From JAVJSF01 sp040219555 (lineage in GTDB: Bacteria; Actinomycetota; Thermoleophilia; Miltoncostaeales; Miltoncostaeaceae), in the NCBI GenBank assembly GCA_040219555.1, contig JAVJSF010000009.1, forward strand, positions 496,001-560,000: a DNA stretch of 64,000 nt, given 5' to 3'. Below are positions 1 to 8,813 of the stretch, piece by piece (the stretch's first letter is position 1; each line of letters opens with the position of its first letter). Under the pieces are notes generated by a model. It saw only the letters and a program-made list of their open reading frames with translations, made no database searches and was not told the DNA's origin. A program made the position numbers and the translations under genes.

Positions 1-904
1 AGTCGACCTTCGGCTCCCAGCCGAGGGCGTTCTTCGCGTGGCCCGGGTCACCGATCAGGAGGTCCACCTCGGCCGGCCGGATGAAGGCCGGGTCGGTCAC
101 CACGTGCTTCTCGCGGTCCAGTCCGGCGCGCGCGAACGCCAGGTCCACCAGTCGCTCCACCGTGTGGGTCTGCCCGGTGGCCACCACGTAGTCGTCGGGC
201 GCGTCCTGCTGCAGCATCAGCCACATGGCCTCGACGTAGTCGCCCGCGAAGCCCCAGTCGCGCTGGGCATCCAGGTTGCCCAGGCGCAGTTCGTCGGTCA
301 GGCCCGCCTTGATGCGCGCCACCCCGTCGGTGACCTTGCGCGTGACGAACTCCAGCCCGCGCCGCGGCGACTCGTGGTTGAACAGGATCCCCGAGCACGC
401 GAACAGGTCGTAGCTCTCGCGGTAGTTCACGGTGATGTAGTGGCCGTAGACCTTGGCCACGCCGTACGGGCTGCGCGGGTAGAAGGGGGTGCTCTCGCTC
501 TGGGGCACCTCCAGCACGCGCCCGTACATCTCCGACGACGACGCCTGGTAGAAGCGGATCGAGGGGTCCACCTGGCGCACGGCCTCCAGCAGGCGCGTGA
601 CGCCCACGGCGGTGTACTCGGCGGTCAGCACCGGCTGGCTCCACGAGGTGGGCACGAACGACTGGGCCGCCAGGTTGTAGACCTCGTCCGGCTCGCTCTG
701 GGCCAGGGCGGCCACCAGCGAGGACTGGTCCAGCAGGTCGGCCTGGAGGAGGGTGATGCGCTCCCGCAGGTGCTCGATGCGCTCGAACGACTCCGTGGAG
801 GAGCGGCGCACAACGCCGAACACCTCGTACCCCTTTTCCAGCAGCAGTTCGGCCAGATACGAGCCGTCCTGCCCGGTGATGCCGGTGATGAGAGCGCGGG
901 GCAC
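1..904 (-). CDS. gmd: GDP-mannose 4,6-dehydratase, C-terminus cut by window edge
   Basis: Converts GDP-D-mannose to GDP-4-dehydro-6-deoxy-D-mannose, the first step toward deoxyhexoses for surface glycans. The 301 visible residues form an extended short-chain dehydrogenase: N-terminal nucleotide-binding GITGQDGSY (residues 8-16), the SSSEMYG segment (122-128) and catalytic YGVAK (Tyr147, Lys151). The start is GTG at 904, chosen because GAGGAGGA lies just upstream inside the end of the preceding gene, whose stop is 7 bp away. It follows the epimerase/reductase gene on the same strand, so the two form a GDP-deoxysugar operon. Only the last few dozen residues are missing off the left edge. Confidence 0.93.
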   Translation of the reverse strand, partial: MPRALITGITGQDGSYLAELLLEKGYEVFGVVRRSSTESFERIEHLRERITLLQADLLDQSSLVAALAQSEPDEVYNLAAQSFVPTSWSQPVLTAEYTAVGVTRLLEAVRQVDPSIRFYQASSSEMYGRVLEVPQSESTPFYPRSPYGVAKVYGHYITVNYRESYDLFACSGILFNHESPRRGLEFVTRKVTDGVARIKAGLTDELRLGNLDAQRDWGFAGDYVEAMWLMLQQDAPDDYVVATGQTHTVERLVDLAFARAGLDREKHVVTDPAFIRPAEVDLLIGDPGHAKNALGWEPKVD

Positions 905-911
905 GGTGCGG

Positions 912-1865
912 TCAGTCCTCCTCGTGGGACACGCGCTCGCGCCAGTGCTGCAGCGTGTCGGCCAGGGTCGTCGCGAGCGGGATGCCGGGACGCCACCCGA
1001 GCTCCTCCACACGCCGCGGGGAACCATAGAGATCGGGCTGCTCGCCGGCGCGCCGCAGCGCGGGGTCGGAGGTCACGTCCACCGGCAGCCGTGCGTGGGC
1101 GGCCAGGCCCTCCAGCAGTTCCCTGATCGAGTGCGAGCGCCCCGAGCAGGCCACGTAGGCGATCTCCGGATCGCCGTGATCGAGGATCGCCAGGTACGCG
1201 CCCACCATGTCGCGGACGTCGGTGAAGTCGCGGCGGGTGTCGATGTTGCCCAGATGCACGGTGGCGCGCTCGTCGCCGTCGCGCTCGGCGCGGGCGATCT
1301 GACGGGCCACGCTGGGCACCACGAAGCGCGCGTCCTGGCCGGGGCCGATGTGGTTGAACGCCCGCACGCGCAGGAGGGGCATCCCCTCGGTGTCGTGGTA
1401 CTGGCGCGCGGCGATGTCCGCCGCGGCCTTGGACGCCGCGTAGGGCGACAGCGGCCGGATCGGGGTGTGCTCGTCCACGGGCAGGTCGGCCTCGGGCACG
1501 CGGCCGTACACCTCGCCCGATGTCACCAGCAGCGTCCGGACATCCGGGCACTCGCGCCGCAGCGCCTCGATCACGCCCAGGGTGCCGGTGAGGTTGACGT
1601 CCCAGGTCATCATGGGCTCGCGGAACGACTGGCCCACCGACGACGCGCCGGCCAGGTGCAGCACGCGCTCGGGGCCCACCGCGGCCAGGACCGCGGCCAC
1701 CGCGTCCGGGTCGCGCAGGTCGGCAGGGTGGGCGCTCACCCCCGGCGGCGGCGGGTCGGGCACGTCGGTGCGCGTGATCGCGTGAACCTCGTCGCCGCGC
1801 GAGCGCGCCAGCGCGCAGAGGTGGTGGCCGGCGAACCCGGTCGCGCCGGTGATGAGCACTCTCAC
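912..1865 (-). CDS. NAD-dependent epimerase/dehydratase, probable GDP-4-dehydro-6-deoxymannose reductase
   Basis: A 317-residue extended short-chain dehydrogenase that begins with the Rossmann motif GATGFAGHH and carries a YAASK catalytic pair. Its position directly before gmd suggests that it reduces the Gmd product to GDP-D-rhamnose (RMD-like) or makes a related GDP-6-deoxyhexose; the exact product cannot be read from sequence. GTG at 1865 is preferred because TAGCCT lies 7 nt upstream and there is no Shine-Dalgarno sequence, as expected for a leaderless mRNA. An in-frame extension to 2054 would overlap the divergent gene at 1969 and has no homologous look. Confidence 0.85.
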   Translation of the reverse strand: MRVLITGATGFAGHHLCALARSRGDEVHAITRTDVPDPPPPGVSAHPADLRDPDAVAAVLAAVGPERVLHLAGASSVGQSFREPMMTWDVNLTGTLGVIEALRRECPDVRTLLVTSGEVYGRVPEADLPVDEHTPIRPLSPYAASKAAADIAARQYHDTEGMPLLRVRAFNHIGPGQDARFVVPSVARQIARAERDGDERATVHLGNIDTRRDFTDVRDMVGAYLAILDHGDPEIAYVACSGRSHSIRELLEGLAAHARLPVDVTSDPALRRAGEQPDLYGSPRRVEELGWRPGIPLATTLADTLQHWRERVSHEED

Positions 1866-1872
1866 GGCGGCG

Positions 1873-1878
1873 AGGCTA
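1873..1878 (-). promoter_or_regulatory. -10 element TAGCCT, leaderless start of epimerase gene
   Basis: TAGCCT on the minus strand is followed by 7 nt and the GTG at 1865. Transcription starting about 7 nt after a -10 hexamer would begin at or next to the start codon. Confidence 0.45.
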
Positions 1879-1954
1879 CCAAGGCGATCGCGCAGAACCG
1901 TTCGGATTGTGTGTGCACCGGGGCCGTTCGCTGTTCCCCGCGGCCCGATCGCAC

Positions 1955-1960
1955 TAGATT
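1955..1960 (+). promoter_or_regulatory. -10 element TAGATT, leaderless start
   Basis: TAGATT lies 8 nt before the ATG at 1969, with no Shine-Dalgarno sequence between. Confidence 0.45.
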
Positions 1961-1968
1961 GACGGGAT

Positions 1969-2409
1969 ATGCGGAGAAACACACGACCGATCGCGCTGCT
2001 GGTGGCCCTGCTCGCGGCCGTCGCGTTCGCCGTCTCGCCGGCCGGAGCCAGCACCCTCGAGGTGCACGGCGACTACCTGGACAACGGGGTCATCGACCGC
2101 CGCCACGCCATCCAGGACCTGCGCGACGCGCTGTCCGCGGCCGAGGGCGACGTGCAGTACCAGGGCCTGCGCCAGGCCGTCGAGGACGCGCTGGACGCCC
2201 GTCTGCTGGGCCGCGTGGACGCTCCCGCGCCGGCGGCGCCCGCCGAGGAGAACGACGACGACGTCCTGGGCCTGCTGCCCGGCCCGCGCCCGGTGGACGA
2301 GAGCGGCGGGCCGCCCTGGCCGCTGCTGGCCGCCTCGATGCTGGCCGGCATGCTTGCGATCTCGGGCGCCGGCACCTCGCTGTACCGCCGGCTGACCCGC
2401 GGCGAGTGA
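1969..2409 (+). CDS. Secreted, C-terminally membrane-anchored small protein of unknown function
   Basis: 146 residues. The N-terminus is a clear signal peptide (RRN, then hydrophobic residues to about 26, ending SPAGAS). A short extracytoplasmic helical region follows, with a YLDNGVID / IQDLRDAL pattern (about 35-55), then an acidic Pro/Ala-rich linker. A transmembrane helix (about 119-137) and a basic RRLTRGE tail complete it. I do not recognise a family. The same plan (signal peptide, D-Y-x3-G motif, xxYRxAL-like helix, C-terminal anchor) recurs in the gene at 56114, so the two look like distant paralogues. It precedes the MoxR/VWA pair, but each has its own -10 element. Confidence 0.75.
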   Translation: MRRNTRPIALLVALLAAVAFAVSPAGASTLEVHGDYLDNGVIDRRHAIQDLRDALSAAEGDVQYQGLRQAVEDALDARLLGRVDAPAPAAPAEENDDDVLGLLPGPRPVDESGGPPWPLLAASMLAGMLAISGAGTSLYRRLTRGE

Positions 2410-2447
2410 GCGCGCCCGCCCGGAGGCGGGCGGCGTGCCGGCCCCGC

Positions 2448-2453
2448 TAGGGT
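2448..2453 (+). promoter_or_regulatory. -10 element TAGGGT, leaderless start of MoxR gene
   Basis: TAGGGT is followed by 8 nt and the GTG at 2462. No Shine-Dalgarno sequence is present. Confidence 0.5.
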
Positions 2454-2461
2454 CACCCGCC

Positions 2462-3301
2462 GTGAGCACCACCACCTTCCGGGGCACGGCCGGCTACATC
2501 GCGGCCGATGACCTGAGCGACGCCGTCAACGTGGCCATCGCCCTCGAGCGCCCCCTGCTGGTGCGCGGCGAGCCGGGCACCGGCAAGACCCGCCTGGCCG
2601 AGGCCGTGGCCGAGGACCTGGGGATGCCGTTGCTGGTGTGGGGGGTCAAGTCGACCACCCGCGCCCAGGACGGGCTGTACGTGTACGACACGGTCCAACG
2701 CCTCTACGACAGCCAGTTCGGCGAGGGCGACCCCTCCGACATCGCGCGCTACATCCGCCTGGGCAAGCTGGGCGAGGCCTTCGCGGCCGGCGAGCGCGTG
2801 GTGCTGGTGATCGACGAGGTCGACAAGGCCGACATCGAGTTCCCCAACGACCTGCTGTGGGAACTCGACCGCATGAGCTTCCACATCCCCGAGACCGGCG
2901 AGACCGTGGCGGCGCACCACCGGCCCGTCGTGATCATCACCTCCAACGCCGAGAAGGAGCTGCCCGACGCCTTCCTGCGCCGGTGCGTGTTCCACTACAT
3001 CGCGTTCCCCGAGGCCGAGCAGATGGAGTCCATCGTCCGGGTGCACCACCCCGGTCTGGAGGACGCCCTCATCCGGGGGGCCCTGGAGGCCTTCTACACC
3101 CTGCGCCGCTTCGACGGGCTGGCCAAGCGTCCGTCCACCAGCGAGTTGATCGACTGGGTGCAGGCGCTGGCCGCCGCCGGCGTGGACCCCGAGCGCATCA
3201 AGGCCGAGATGCCCTTCCTCGGCGTCGTGCTCAAGACCCCCCAGGACCTGGAGGTCACTCGCCGGCACCTCGCGCTGCGGGCGCGCCGGCCGGCGGGCTG
3301 A
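2462..3301 (+). CDS. MoxR-family AAA+ ATPase
   Basis: A 279-residue AAA+ ATPase of the MoxR type, thought to act as a chaperone that remodels or activates metalloenzymes or surface complexes together with a VWA partner. Visible motifs are Walker A GEPGTGKT (about 38-45), Walker B VLVIDEVDKAD (about 116-126), sensor-1 region IITSNAEKELPDAFLRRC (about 161-178) and a C-terminal helical lid. The GTG start at 2462 is chosen from the leaderless -10; an upstream GTG at 2435 lies across the promoter. The VWA gene starts 3 bp after the stop, so the two are co-transcribed. No obvious client enzyme is adjacent. Confidence 0.9.
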   Translation: MSTTTFRGTAGYIAADDLSDAVNVAIALERPLLVRGEPGTGKTRLAEAVAEDLGMPLLVWGVKSTTRAQDGLYVYDTVQRLYDSQFGEGDPSDIARYIRLGKLGEAFAAGERVVLVIDEVDKADIEFPNDLLWELDRMSFHIPETGETVAAHHRPVVIITSNAEKELPDAFLRRCVFHYIAFPEAEQMESIVRVHHPGLEDALIRGALEAFYTLRRFDGLAKRPSTSELIDWVQALAAAGVDPERIKAEMPFLGVVLKTPQDLEVTRRHLALRARRPAG

Positions 3302-3304
3302 CCC

Positions 3305-4519
3305 ATGTTCGAGGGCTTCTTCCACGCCCTGCGCGCCGAGGGCGTGCCGGTGGCCATGGACGAGTGGCTGATGCTGCAGGACGCCCTGGAGCGCGGCCTG
3401 GCCGATTCGAGCCTGGCGCGCCTGCACGGGCTGGCGCGGGCGCTGCTGGTCAAGAGCGAGCGGTACTTCGACGCCTACGACGTGGCCTTCCTGAGCTGGT
3501 TCGGGGCCATCGACCCGGCCGACGAGGAGATCGCCGACCACGTGTGGCGCTGGCTGGACGAGAACCCCGGCTTCCTGGACCGCCTGGCCGCCGACATGGC
3601 CGACCGGGATCGCGCGCTCTCGCACCTGGACCTGGACGAGTTGCGGCGCCGGCTGGAGGAGCGCCTGGCCAACCAGACCGAGGCCCACCGGGGTGGCAGC
3701 CGCCACATCGGCACCGGCGGCAGCTCGCCCTTCGGGCACTCCGGGTGGCATCCGGGCGGCATCCGCATCGGCGGCGAGAGCGGCCACCGCACGGCGGCCC
3801 AGGTGGCCGGCGAGCGCCGCTTCCGCGAGTACCGCACCGACAGCACCCTGGGCGTGCGCGAGATGGGCGTCGCCCTGCGCCGGCTGCGGCGCCTCACCAC
3901 CCGCCTGGAGGGGCCGGCCACCGAGCTGGCCGTGGAGGAGACGATCGACTCCACCGCCGATCACGGCGGGCGGCTGTCGCTGGTCTTCCGCCGCCCGCGG
4001 CACAACGCGGTGCGCGTCCTGCTGCTGCTGGACGTGGGCGGGTCGATGGACGACCACGCGCACCTGGCCGACCGCCTGTTCTCGGCGGTCCACCAGACCG
4101 GGCGCTTCCGCGAGCTGACGGTCCGCCATTTCCACAATTGCGTCTACGACCGCCTCTACACCGATGCGCGCATGGCCCCGTCGCGCAGCGAGTCCACCCG
4201 CCAGGTGCTGGCCCGTGTGGGAGCCGACACGCGTGTCGTGGTGGTGGGCGACGCCTGCATGGCGCCGTCCGAGCTCGCGCTGGTGGGCGGCGCGGTCGAC
4301 TACGGCCAGCGCAACGACGAGCCGGGCTGGGTGTGGCTGCAGCGCGTCGCCGAGCGCTATCCCGCGCGGGCGTGGCTGAACCCGGTGCCGGCGGCCGACT
4401 GGTACACCGTGCACGGCGCGCGCACCCTCAACGCGGTGCGCAACCTGTTCCCGATGTTCGAGCTCAGCGTGGACGGGCTGGGGGAGGCCGTGGACCACCT
4501 GATGGCGGCGGCGGCCTGA
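3305..4519 (+). CDS. VWA (CoxE-like) domain protein, MoxR partner
   Basis: 404 residues. An N-terminal helical region (1-130) and a Gly/His/Ser-rich linker (about 130-160) precede a CoxE-type von Willebrand A domain starting near residue 235. The metal-ion site reads DVGGSM rather than the textbook DxSxS, so one serine position is glycine. The C-terminus keeps the VWA beta strands (TRVVVVGDACMAPSEL). Pairs of MoxR ATPase and VWA protein assemble or insert cofactors in complexes such as CO dehydrogenase and gas-vesicle or surface systems; which client is served here is unknown. Co-transcribed with the MoxR gene. Confidence 0.85.
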   Translation: MFEGFFHALRAEGVPVAMDEWLMLQDALERGLADSSLARLHGLARALLVKSERYFDAYDVAFLSWFGAIDPADEEIADHVWRWLDENPGFLDRLAADMADRDRALSHLDLDELRRRLEERLANQTEAHRGGSRHIGTGGSSPFGHSGWHPGGIRIGGESGHRTAAQVAGERRFREYRTDSTLGVREMGVALRRLRRLTTRLEGPATELAVEETIDSTADHGGRLSLVFRRPRHNAVRVLLLLDVGGSMDDHAHLADRLFSAVHQTGRFRELTVRHFHNCVYDRLYTDARMAPSRSESTRQVLARVGADTRVVVVGDACMAPSELALVGGAVDYGQRNDEPGWVWLQRVAERYPARAWLNPVPAADWYTVHGARTLNAVRNLFPMFELSVDGLGEAVDHLMAAAA

Positions 4520-4558
4520 GCACGGACCCGCCGGGGCCCCGACCGCGGATGCAGCCGC

Positions 4559-4564
4559 TAGGCT
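4559..4564 (+). promoter_or_regulatory. -10 element TAGGCT, leaderless start
   Basis: TAGGCT is followed by 8 nt and the ATG at 4573, the same spacing as at 2448 and 29862. Confidence 0.5.
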
Positions 4565-4572
4565 CGCCCGCG

Positions 4573-5589
4573 ATGGGGCCGTCCGCCGACGCGACCGAGT
4601 CCGCGCCGCCCACCCGCCGGGCCGGCCGCCTGCGCGACCTGGGGCTCGTGGGCGCGACCCTGCTGGGCCTGGTGGCCCTGTGGTTCGCCATGCGCGGGGT
4701 CGACTTCGGGGAACTGCGCCAGGTGCTCGCGGACGCCGCGGTGCCCGAGCTGGCGCTCGGGATCGCGGCCATCCTGATCACGTACCCCATGCTCGGCCTG
4801 CGGTGGGCCGTGGTGGCGGGGAAGGCCTCCGGCCCGCCGGCCGGCATGGTGCGCTGGACCCTGGTGGGGGCCGCGGTGAACAACATCTTCCCCGGGCGCC
4901 TGGGCGAGGCCGCGCGGGCGCTCGGCCTGCGGCGTATGACCGGCGGGTCGGCCCTGGGTGCCCTGGGGACGGTGGTCGTCGACCGCCTGGCCGATGTGCT
5001 GCTGCTGGTGATGCTGCTGGCGGTCACCGCCCCCTTCATCCCCGGGGCCGACTGGGTGCGGTGGGTGCTGGGCGCCGGCGCGGGCGTCGCGGTGCTGGCC
5101 GTGATCGTGCTGGCCGCCGTCATCGTCTGGGTCCGCAGGACCCGCCGCGAGGAGGGGCGCCTGCGCGCCATGGTGCTGCGCTTCGCCCGGGGTCTCGACT
5201 GCGTCGACTCGCCGCTGACCGGCCTGCGCATCGCCCTCTGGACGGTGGCCCTCTGGGGCATCTGGCTGGTCGGGGCGTGGCTGGTGGCCGATGCCCTCGG
5301 CGTCCGTCTCTCGCCGGTGGAGACGATGTTCCTGGCGGCCGCCATCGGGGTGGGCTCGGCGGTGCCGTCGGCCCCCGGGTTCGTGGGCACCTACCACTGG
5401 GTGGCGGCCGCATCGCTGGCCCTCTATGGGGTCGCGCCCGCCTCGGCGGCCGCGTTCGCCTTGGTGCTGCACGCGGCGTGGTTCCTGCCGACCACCCTCG
5501 TGGGCGCCGTACTGATGGCGCGGCTCGGGGTCGACTGGCGCTCGCTGCGCCGGTCCGCCGTCAGCATGCCCGCCGAATCCGTGCGATAG
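4573..5589 (+). CDS. Integral membrane protein, lysylphosphatidylglycerol synthase / flippase-like (UPF0104) family
   Basis: 338 residues with about eight transmembrane helices. The conserved family features are the N-terminal ALWFAMRGVDFGELRQVL segment, NNIFPGRLGEAARALGL (about residues 97-113) and GVGSAVPSAPGFVGTYHW (about 258-275). This is the membrane part seen in MprF N-termini and in the YbhN/AglD-like proteins, which are proposed lipid or lipid-linked sugar flippases. No C-terminal aminoacyl-transfer domain is present, so lysyl-lipid synthesis is unlikely. ATG 4573 fits the leaderless promoter; the ATG at 4549 would lie upstream of the -10. Confidence 0.82.
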   Translation: MGPSADATESAPPTRRAGRLRDLGLVGATLLGLVALWFAMRGVDFGELRQVLADAAVPELALGIAAILITYPMLGLRWAVVAGKASGPPAGMVRWTLVGAAVNNIFPGRLGEAARALGLRRMTGGSALGALGTVVVDRLADVLLLVMLLAVTAPFIPGADWVRWVLGAGAGVAVLAVIVLAAVIVWVRRTRREEGRLRAMVLRFARGLDCVDSPLTGLRIALWTVALWGIWLVGAWLVADALGVRLSPVETMFLAAAIGVGSAVPSAPGFVGTYHWVAAASLALYGVAPASAAAFALVLHAAWFLPTTLVGAVLMARLGVDWRSLRRSAVSMPAESVR

Positions 5590-5625
5590 CGGCCTCCCCA
5601 CCGGGGCCAGGCACGTCGGGGTCGG

Positions 5626-5631
5626 TAATCT
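5626..5631 (+). promoter_or_regulatory. Candidate -10 element TAATCT upstream of malic enzyme
   Basis: TAATCT lies 37 nt before the ATG at 5669, giving a short leader of about 30 nt that includes GAGGTG as ribosome binding site. Confidence 0.35.
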
Positions 5632-5668
5632 TCGGCGGTCCGGACCCGACCCCGAGGTGCCACCGCCG

Positions 5669-7075
5669 ATGTCCCATGCCGACCACAGCCTGACGATCCG
5701 CGCGGCCATCCGCGCCGAGATCGGCGCGCTCGGGCGCGTAGTCGCCGCCATCGGCGACGCGGACGGCCAGGTGGGCGGGGTCGACATCGTGGCCGGAGCC
5801 GGGTCGGCCGGCGAGGTGGTGCGCGACATCACGGTCATGGTCGCCGATCCGGTCCATGCCGAGCGCATCCGCGACGCCGTCGAGGCGCTCGAGTGCGCCA
5901 CGGTGCTCCAGTCCGAGGACCGGGTGTTCCGCGCCCACCACGGCGGCAAGATGGGCATGCGGACCAGCGTGGTGGTGAACGGCCGCGACGACCTGGCGAT
6001 GGCCTACACCCCCGGTGTCGCACGGGTGTGCATGGCCATCCACGAGGACTTCGAGCGGGCCTGGGACTACACCATCAAGGGCAGCAGCGTGATGGTGGTC
6101 AGCGACGGGTCGTCGGTGGTCGGCCAGGGCGACCTCGGCCCGCTGGCGGCGCTGCCGGCACTCGAGGCCAAGGCGGCCTTCCTCAAGACCCGCGCCGGCA
6201 TCGACGCCTTCCCCCTGCCGGTGACCGTGCGCGAGCCGTCGGAGATCGCCGATGTCGTGGCCCGCTGCGCGTCGGTGTTCGCGGGCATCCACCTCAGCGA
6301 CATCGCCGCCCCCCGGTGCTTCGAGGTGCAGCGCCTCCTGGCCGAGCGCCTGGACATCCCGGTGTTCCACGACGACCAGCAGGGGACCGCCGCGGTGATC
6401 TTGGCCGGCCTCACAAACGGGCTGGCCGTCTCGGGCAAGGAACTGGGCGACGCAACGGTGGTGCTGGCGGGTCTCGGGCCGGGCGGCCTGGCCGTGGCAC
6501 GGCTGCTGCTGGCCGCGGGCGTGGGCGACCTGATCGCCTGTGACAGCGCCGGCGCCGTGACCGCCGACCGCACGGACCTCACCCACGACGAGCGCGACCT
6601 GGCCGCCCGCAGCAACCGGGAGGGGCGGACCGGCGCGGCACGCGATCTGGTGGCCGGCGCCGACGCCTTCATCGGCCTGTCGGCCCCGGAGCTGCTGACC
6701 GCGGCCGACGTGGCCACCATGGCCGCCGACCCGGTGGTCTTCGCGCTGGCCACGCCCCATCCCGAGGTGCGCGGCGACCAGGCCGCCGGCGCCCGCGTCT
6801 ACGCCACCGGCCGCCCCGACGTGCCGAATCAGATCAACTCCAGCCTGGCCTCGCCGGGCATCTGGCGCGGGGCGCTCGACTGCCGCGCCACCACCATCAA
6901 CGACGAGATGACCCTCGCGGCCGCGTCGGCCATCGCCGCCACCGCGATGGAGGAGGCCGGCGGGCTCTCCGAGCTCAACGTGGTGCCCTCGTTCTTCAAC
7001 GACGCCCTGGTGCCGAACGTGGCCGCCGCCGTCCGCGCGGCCGCCGAGGCCACGGGGGTCGCCCGGACGTCGTGA
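5669..7075 (+). CDS. NAD(P)-dependent malic enzyme with N-terminal ACT domain
   Basis: 468 residues. Oxidatively decarboxylates malate to pyruvate with reduction of NAD or NADP. Residues 1-78 resemble an ACT regulatory domain, common in actinobacterial malic enzymes and expected to bind an effector. The catalytic part follows with AYTPGVA (catalytic Tyr), EAKAAFLK (catalytic Lys region), FHDDQQGTA (metal ligands) and the Rossmann motif GLGPGGLAVA. Near the end comes RPDVPNQINSSLASPGIWRGALD, the usual malic-enzyme tail. ATG 5669 has GAGGTG upstream; a GTG four codons earlier is less likely. Convergent with the glycosyltransferase gene, separated by a hairpin. Confidence 0.93.
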   Translation: MSHADHSLTIRAAIRAEIGALGRVVAAIGDADGQVGGVDIVAGAGSAGEVVRDITVMVADPVHAERIRDAVEALECATVLQSEDRVFRAHHGGKMGMRTSVVVNGRDDLAMAYTPGVARVCMAIHEDFERAWDYTIKGSSVMVVSDGSSVVGQGDLGPLAALPALEAKAAFLKTRAGIDAFPLPVTVREPSEIADVVARCASVFAGIHLSDIAAPRCFEVQRLLAERLDIPVFHDDQQGTAAVILAGLTNGLAVSGKELGDATVVLAGLGPGGLAVARLLLAAGVGDLIACDSAGAVTADRTDLTHDERDLAARSNREGRTGAARDLVAGADAFIGLSAPELLTAADVATMAADPVVFALATPHPEVRGDQAAGARVYATGRPDVPNQINSSLASPGIWRGALDCRATTINDEMTLAAASAIAATAMEEAGGLSELNVVPSFFNDALVPNVAAAVRAAAEATGVARTS

Positions 7076-7096
7076 CGGCCGCGGACACCGTGGCCG
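7076..7096. terminator. Bidirectional hairpin between convergent genes
   Basis: CGGCCgCGG-aca-CCGtGGCCG, an 8-bp stem with one G/T mismatch, sits exactly between the malic enzyme stop and the stop of the opposing gene. There is no T-run. Confidence 0.5.
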
Positions 7097-7097
7097 C

Positions 7098-8120
7098 TCA
7101 GGAGCCCTGGGTGGACTCACCCCGACCCGATGCCTCGCGCCAGGCCCGGTCGGCGGCCGCGTGCTGCTCGCGCCACCAGTCGCGCGCATCCCGCGTGGCC
7201 TCGTAGGCGTCGCGCAGGCCGGCCAACTCCCGCTCCGCGTGGCCCGATAGGCGCACCAGCGCGTCGGCCGCCGCCGCGCCGGCGATGGTGCGCAGGTCCT
7301 CGTCGTCCAGGGGCTCGGCCGAGCGCCGCCGCGCGACGGCCGCATCCAGCACCTGGTCCGAGATCAGCCCCCGGCGCTCCCCGGCCGGCGGGAGCGCGTG
7401 GGGGAACCACGCGGCGCGCAGGATCATCGCGTTGCGCGCGACGCAGAATCCGCCCAGCACCGACGGCGTCGAGCGGTGCGCGGGGTGGCGCACCCGGGCT
7501 TCGTGCACCAGCGCGAAGTCTGCGCCCCGCGCCCTCAGGGCCTGCCCCAGGTCCACGTCGGCCAGGCCCACCGGGTACAGCCACGGGTTCATGCCGCCCA
7601 CGGCGTCCCAGGCCTCCAGCCGGATCAGCAGGCCGCTGCTGGGCAGGTAGTCCGGCCGGTCGGGCAGCACCAGGTCGGCGGGCGGCGTGGGCACCGGCGG
7701 CACGGGGCTGTGCGGGGCCCCGTCGCCGTCGACGGCCATCCCGCACTGGCCAAGCGGCACCACGCCGTCCCGATCCACCACCACGGGGCGGACGGCCACC
7801 AGTTCCGGTCGCTGCGCCAGTCGCGCCAGCAGGGCCTCCAGGCAGCCCGGCAGCACGGTCATGTCGTCCTGGATCAGCCACATCAGCGGCCGGCCGATGC
7901 GCCGGCGCGCGTGGTGGACCCCCCCGGCCCAGCCCAGGTTCATCCCGGGGTGCAGGAACCGCACGCCGGGGTGGTCATCCGGCGCGCGCTCGCCCTCGGC
8001 GACCACGCACAGGACCTCCACGCCCGGGCAGGTCGCGGTCAGGGCCTCCAGGCAGGCGGTCAGACGGGCGCTGCGGCGCAGCGCCACCACCACCGCGCTG
8101 ACATCGGCGGGAGCCGGCAC
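7098..8120 (-). CDS. Family 2 glycosyltransferase
   Basis: 340 residues. The N-terminal GT-A fold has a VVVALRRSARLTACLEAL start and the MNLGWAGGVHHARR segment (about 59-72) typical of rhamnosyl/galactofuranosyl-type GT2 enzymes. WLIQDDMTVLPG (about 81-92) holds the acidic donor-metal site, and LADVDLGQALRARG provides the acceptor-side Asp. The last 70 residues are polar and helical. It probably adds a deoxysugar or galactofuranose-like residue to a surface glycan. It lies 10 bp behind the cupin gene on the same strand, so both belong to one sugar operon. The acceptor is unknown. Confidence 0.82.
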   Translation of the reverse strand: MPAPADVSAVVVALRRSARLTACLEALTATCPGVEVLCVVAEGERAPDDHPGVRFLHPGMNLGWAGGVHHARRRIGRPLMWLIQDDMTVLPGCLEALLARLAQRPELVAVRPVVVDRDGVVPLGQCGMAVDGDGAPHSPVPPVPTPPADLVLPDRPDYLPSSGLLIRLEAWDAVGGMNPWLYPVGLADVDLGQALRARGADFALVHEARVRHPAHRSTPSVLGGFCVARNAMILRAAWFPHALPPAGERRGLISDQVLDAAVARRRSAEPLDDEDLRTIAGAAAADALVRLSGHAERELAGLRDAYEATRDARDWWREQHAAADRAWREASGRGESTQGS

Positions 8121-8130
8121 CGGTGGGTGC

Positions 8131-8697
8131 TCAGCCGGCGTGCTGGATCGGGTAGTAGCGGCTCAGGTCCACCGGGATCTCGGCGGTGTCCCACGGCAGC
8201 AGGCGCCGGTCCGGGTTCTCGTAGTCGTAGGGCTTGGTGGGGTGGTTGATCACCCGGCACTCGACGGTGCCCACGTTGATGTCGATGTGCCACACCCCGA
8301 TGGGGATGGTGAGCATCTGCTCGCCCTCGGGGCTCAGCACCACGGTCTGTTCCATGCCGTACGTCGGCGAGTCGCGCCGGCCGTCCCACAGCACCACCAG
8401 CATCTCGCCGGCGACGATGCAGTAGCGGTCGCGCTTGGTCTCGTGGATGCCCCAGCCCTTCACCTGTCCCACGCGCACCGTGAACAGGTACGTGAACACC
8501 ACCGGCTCGTCCCAGTAGTCGCCGTCGCCGTTCACGATCTCCATCACGCGGCCGCGGTGGTCGAGGTGGGTCACCAGGCGCTTGGTGCGGACGCCGTCGA
8601 TGGCGGGCCGCAGCGACTCGCCGGCCGGGCTCACCGTCGCCGGGTCGCGGGGTGCGGCGTCCAGGGCGTCCACGGCGTGGGGGGACGAGGGGTTCAT
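8131..8697 (-). CDS. RmlC-like cupin, sugar-nucleotide 3,5-epimerase or related enzyme
   Basis: 188 residues with a single cupin barrel. VFTYLFTVRVGQVKGWGIHETKRDRYCIVAG (about 71-101) matches the start of dTDP-4-dehydrorhamnose 3,5-epimerase and its WxcM-like relatives, including the substrate-loop His. LTIPIGVWHIDINVG carries the second His region. It could be an epimerase or isomerase of a dTDP- or GDP-sugar, or a sugar-binding cupin. The ATG at 8697 is chosen because GGAGGA lies 7 nt upstream. It heads an operon with the glycosyltransferase. Confidence 0.75.
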   Translation of the reverse strand: MNPSSPHAVDALDAAPRDPATVSPAGESLRPAIDGVRTKRLVTHLDHRGRVMEIVNGDGDYWDEPVVFTYLFTVRVGQVKGWGIHETKRDRYCIVAGEMLVVLWDGRRDSPTYGMEQTVVLSPEGEQMLTIPIGVWHIDINVGTVECRVINHPTKPYDYENPDRRLLPWDTAEIPVDLSRYYPIQHAG

Positions 8698-8813
8698 CGG
8701 CGGTCCTCCAGAAGGCGGGGGCGCCCATCCTCGCATCCCCGAAGTGACCGTCTCGTCGTCCGGGCCCGGTCGCTCGGCCGGCCGAGCGCGCCGTCGCGCA
8801 CCGCCCGCCCCGG

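Noticed and set aside
2453..4498. A long minus-strand frame opposite the MoxR/VWA genes
   Set aside because: His/Gly/Val/Gln-rich composition typical of the antisense frame of high-G+C genes, no domain visible, and the plus-strand genes are certain.
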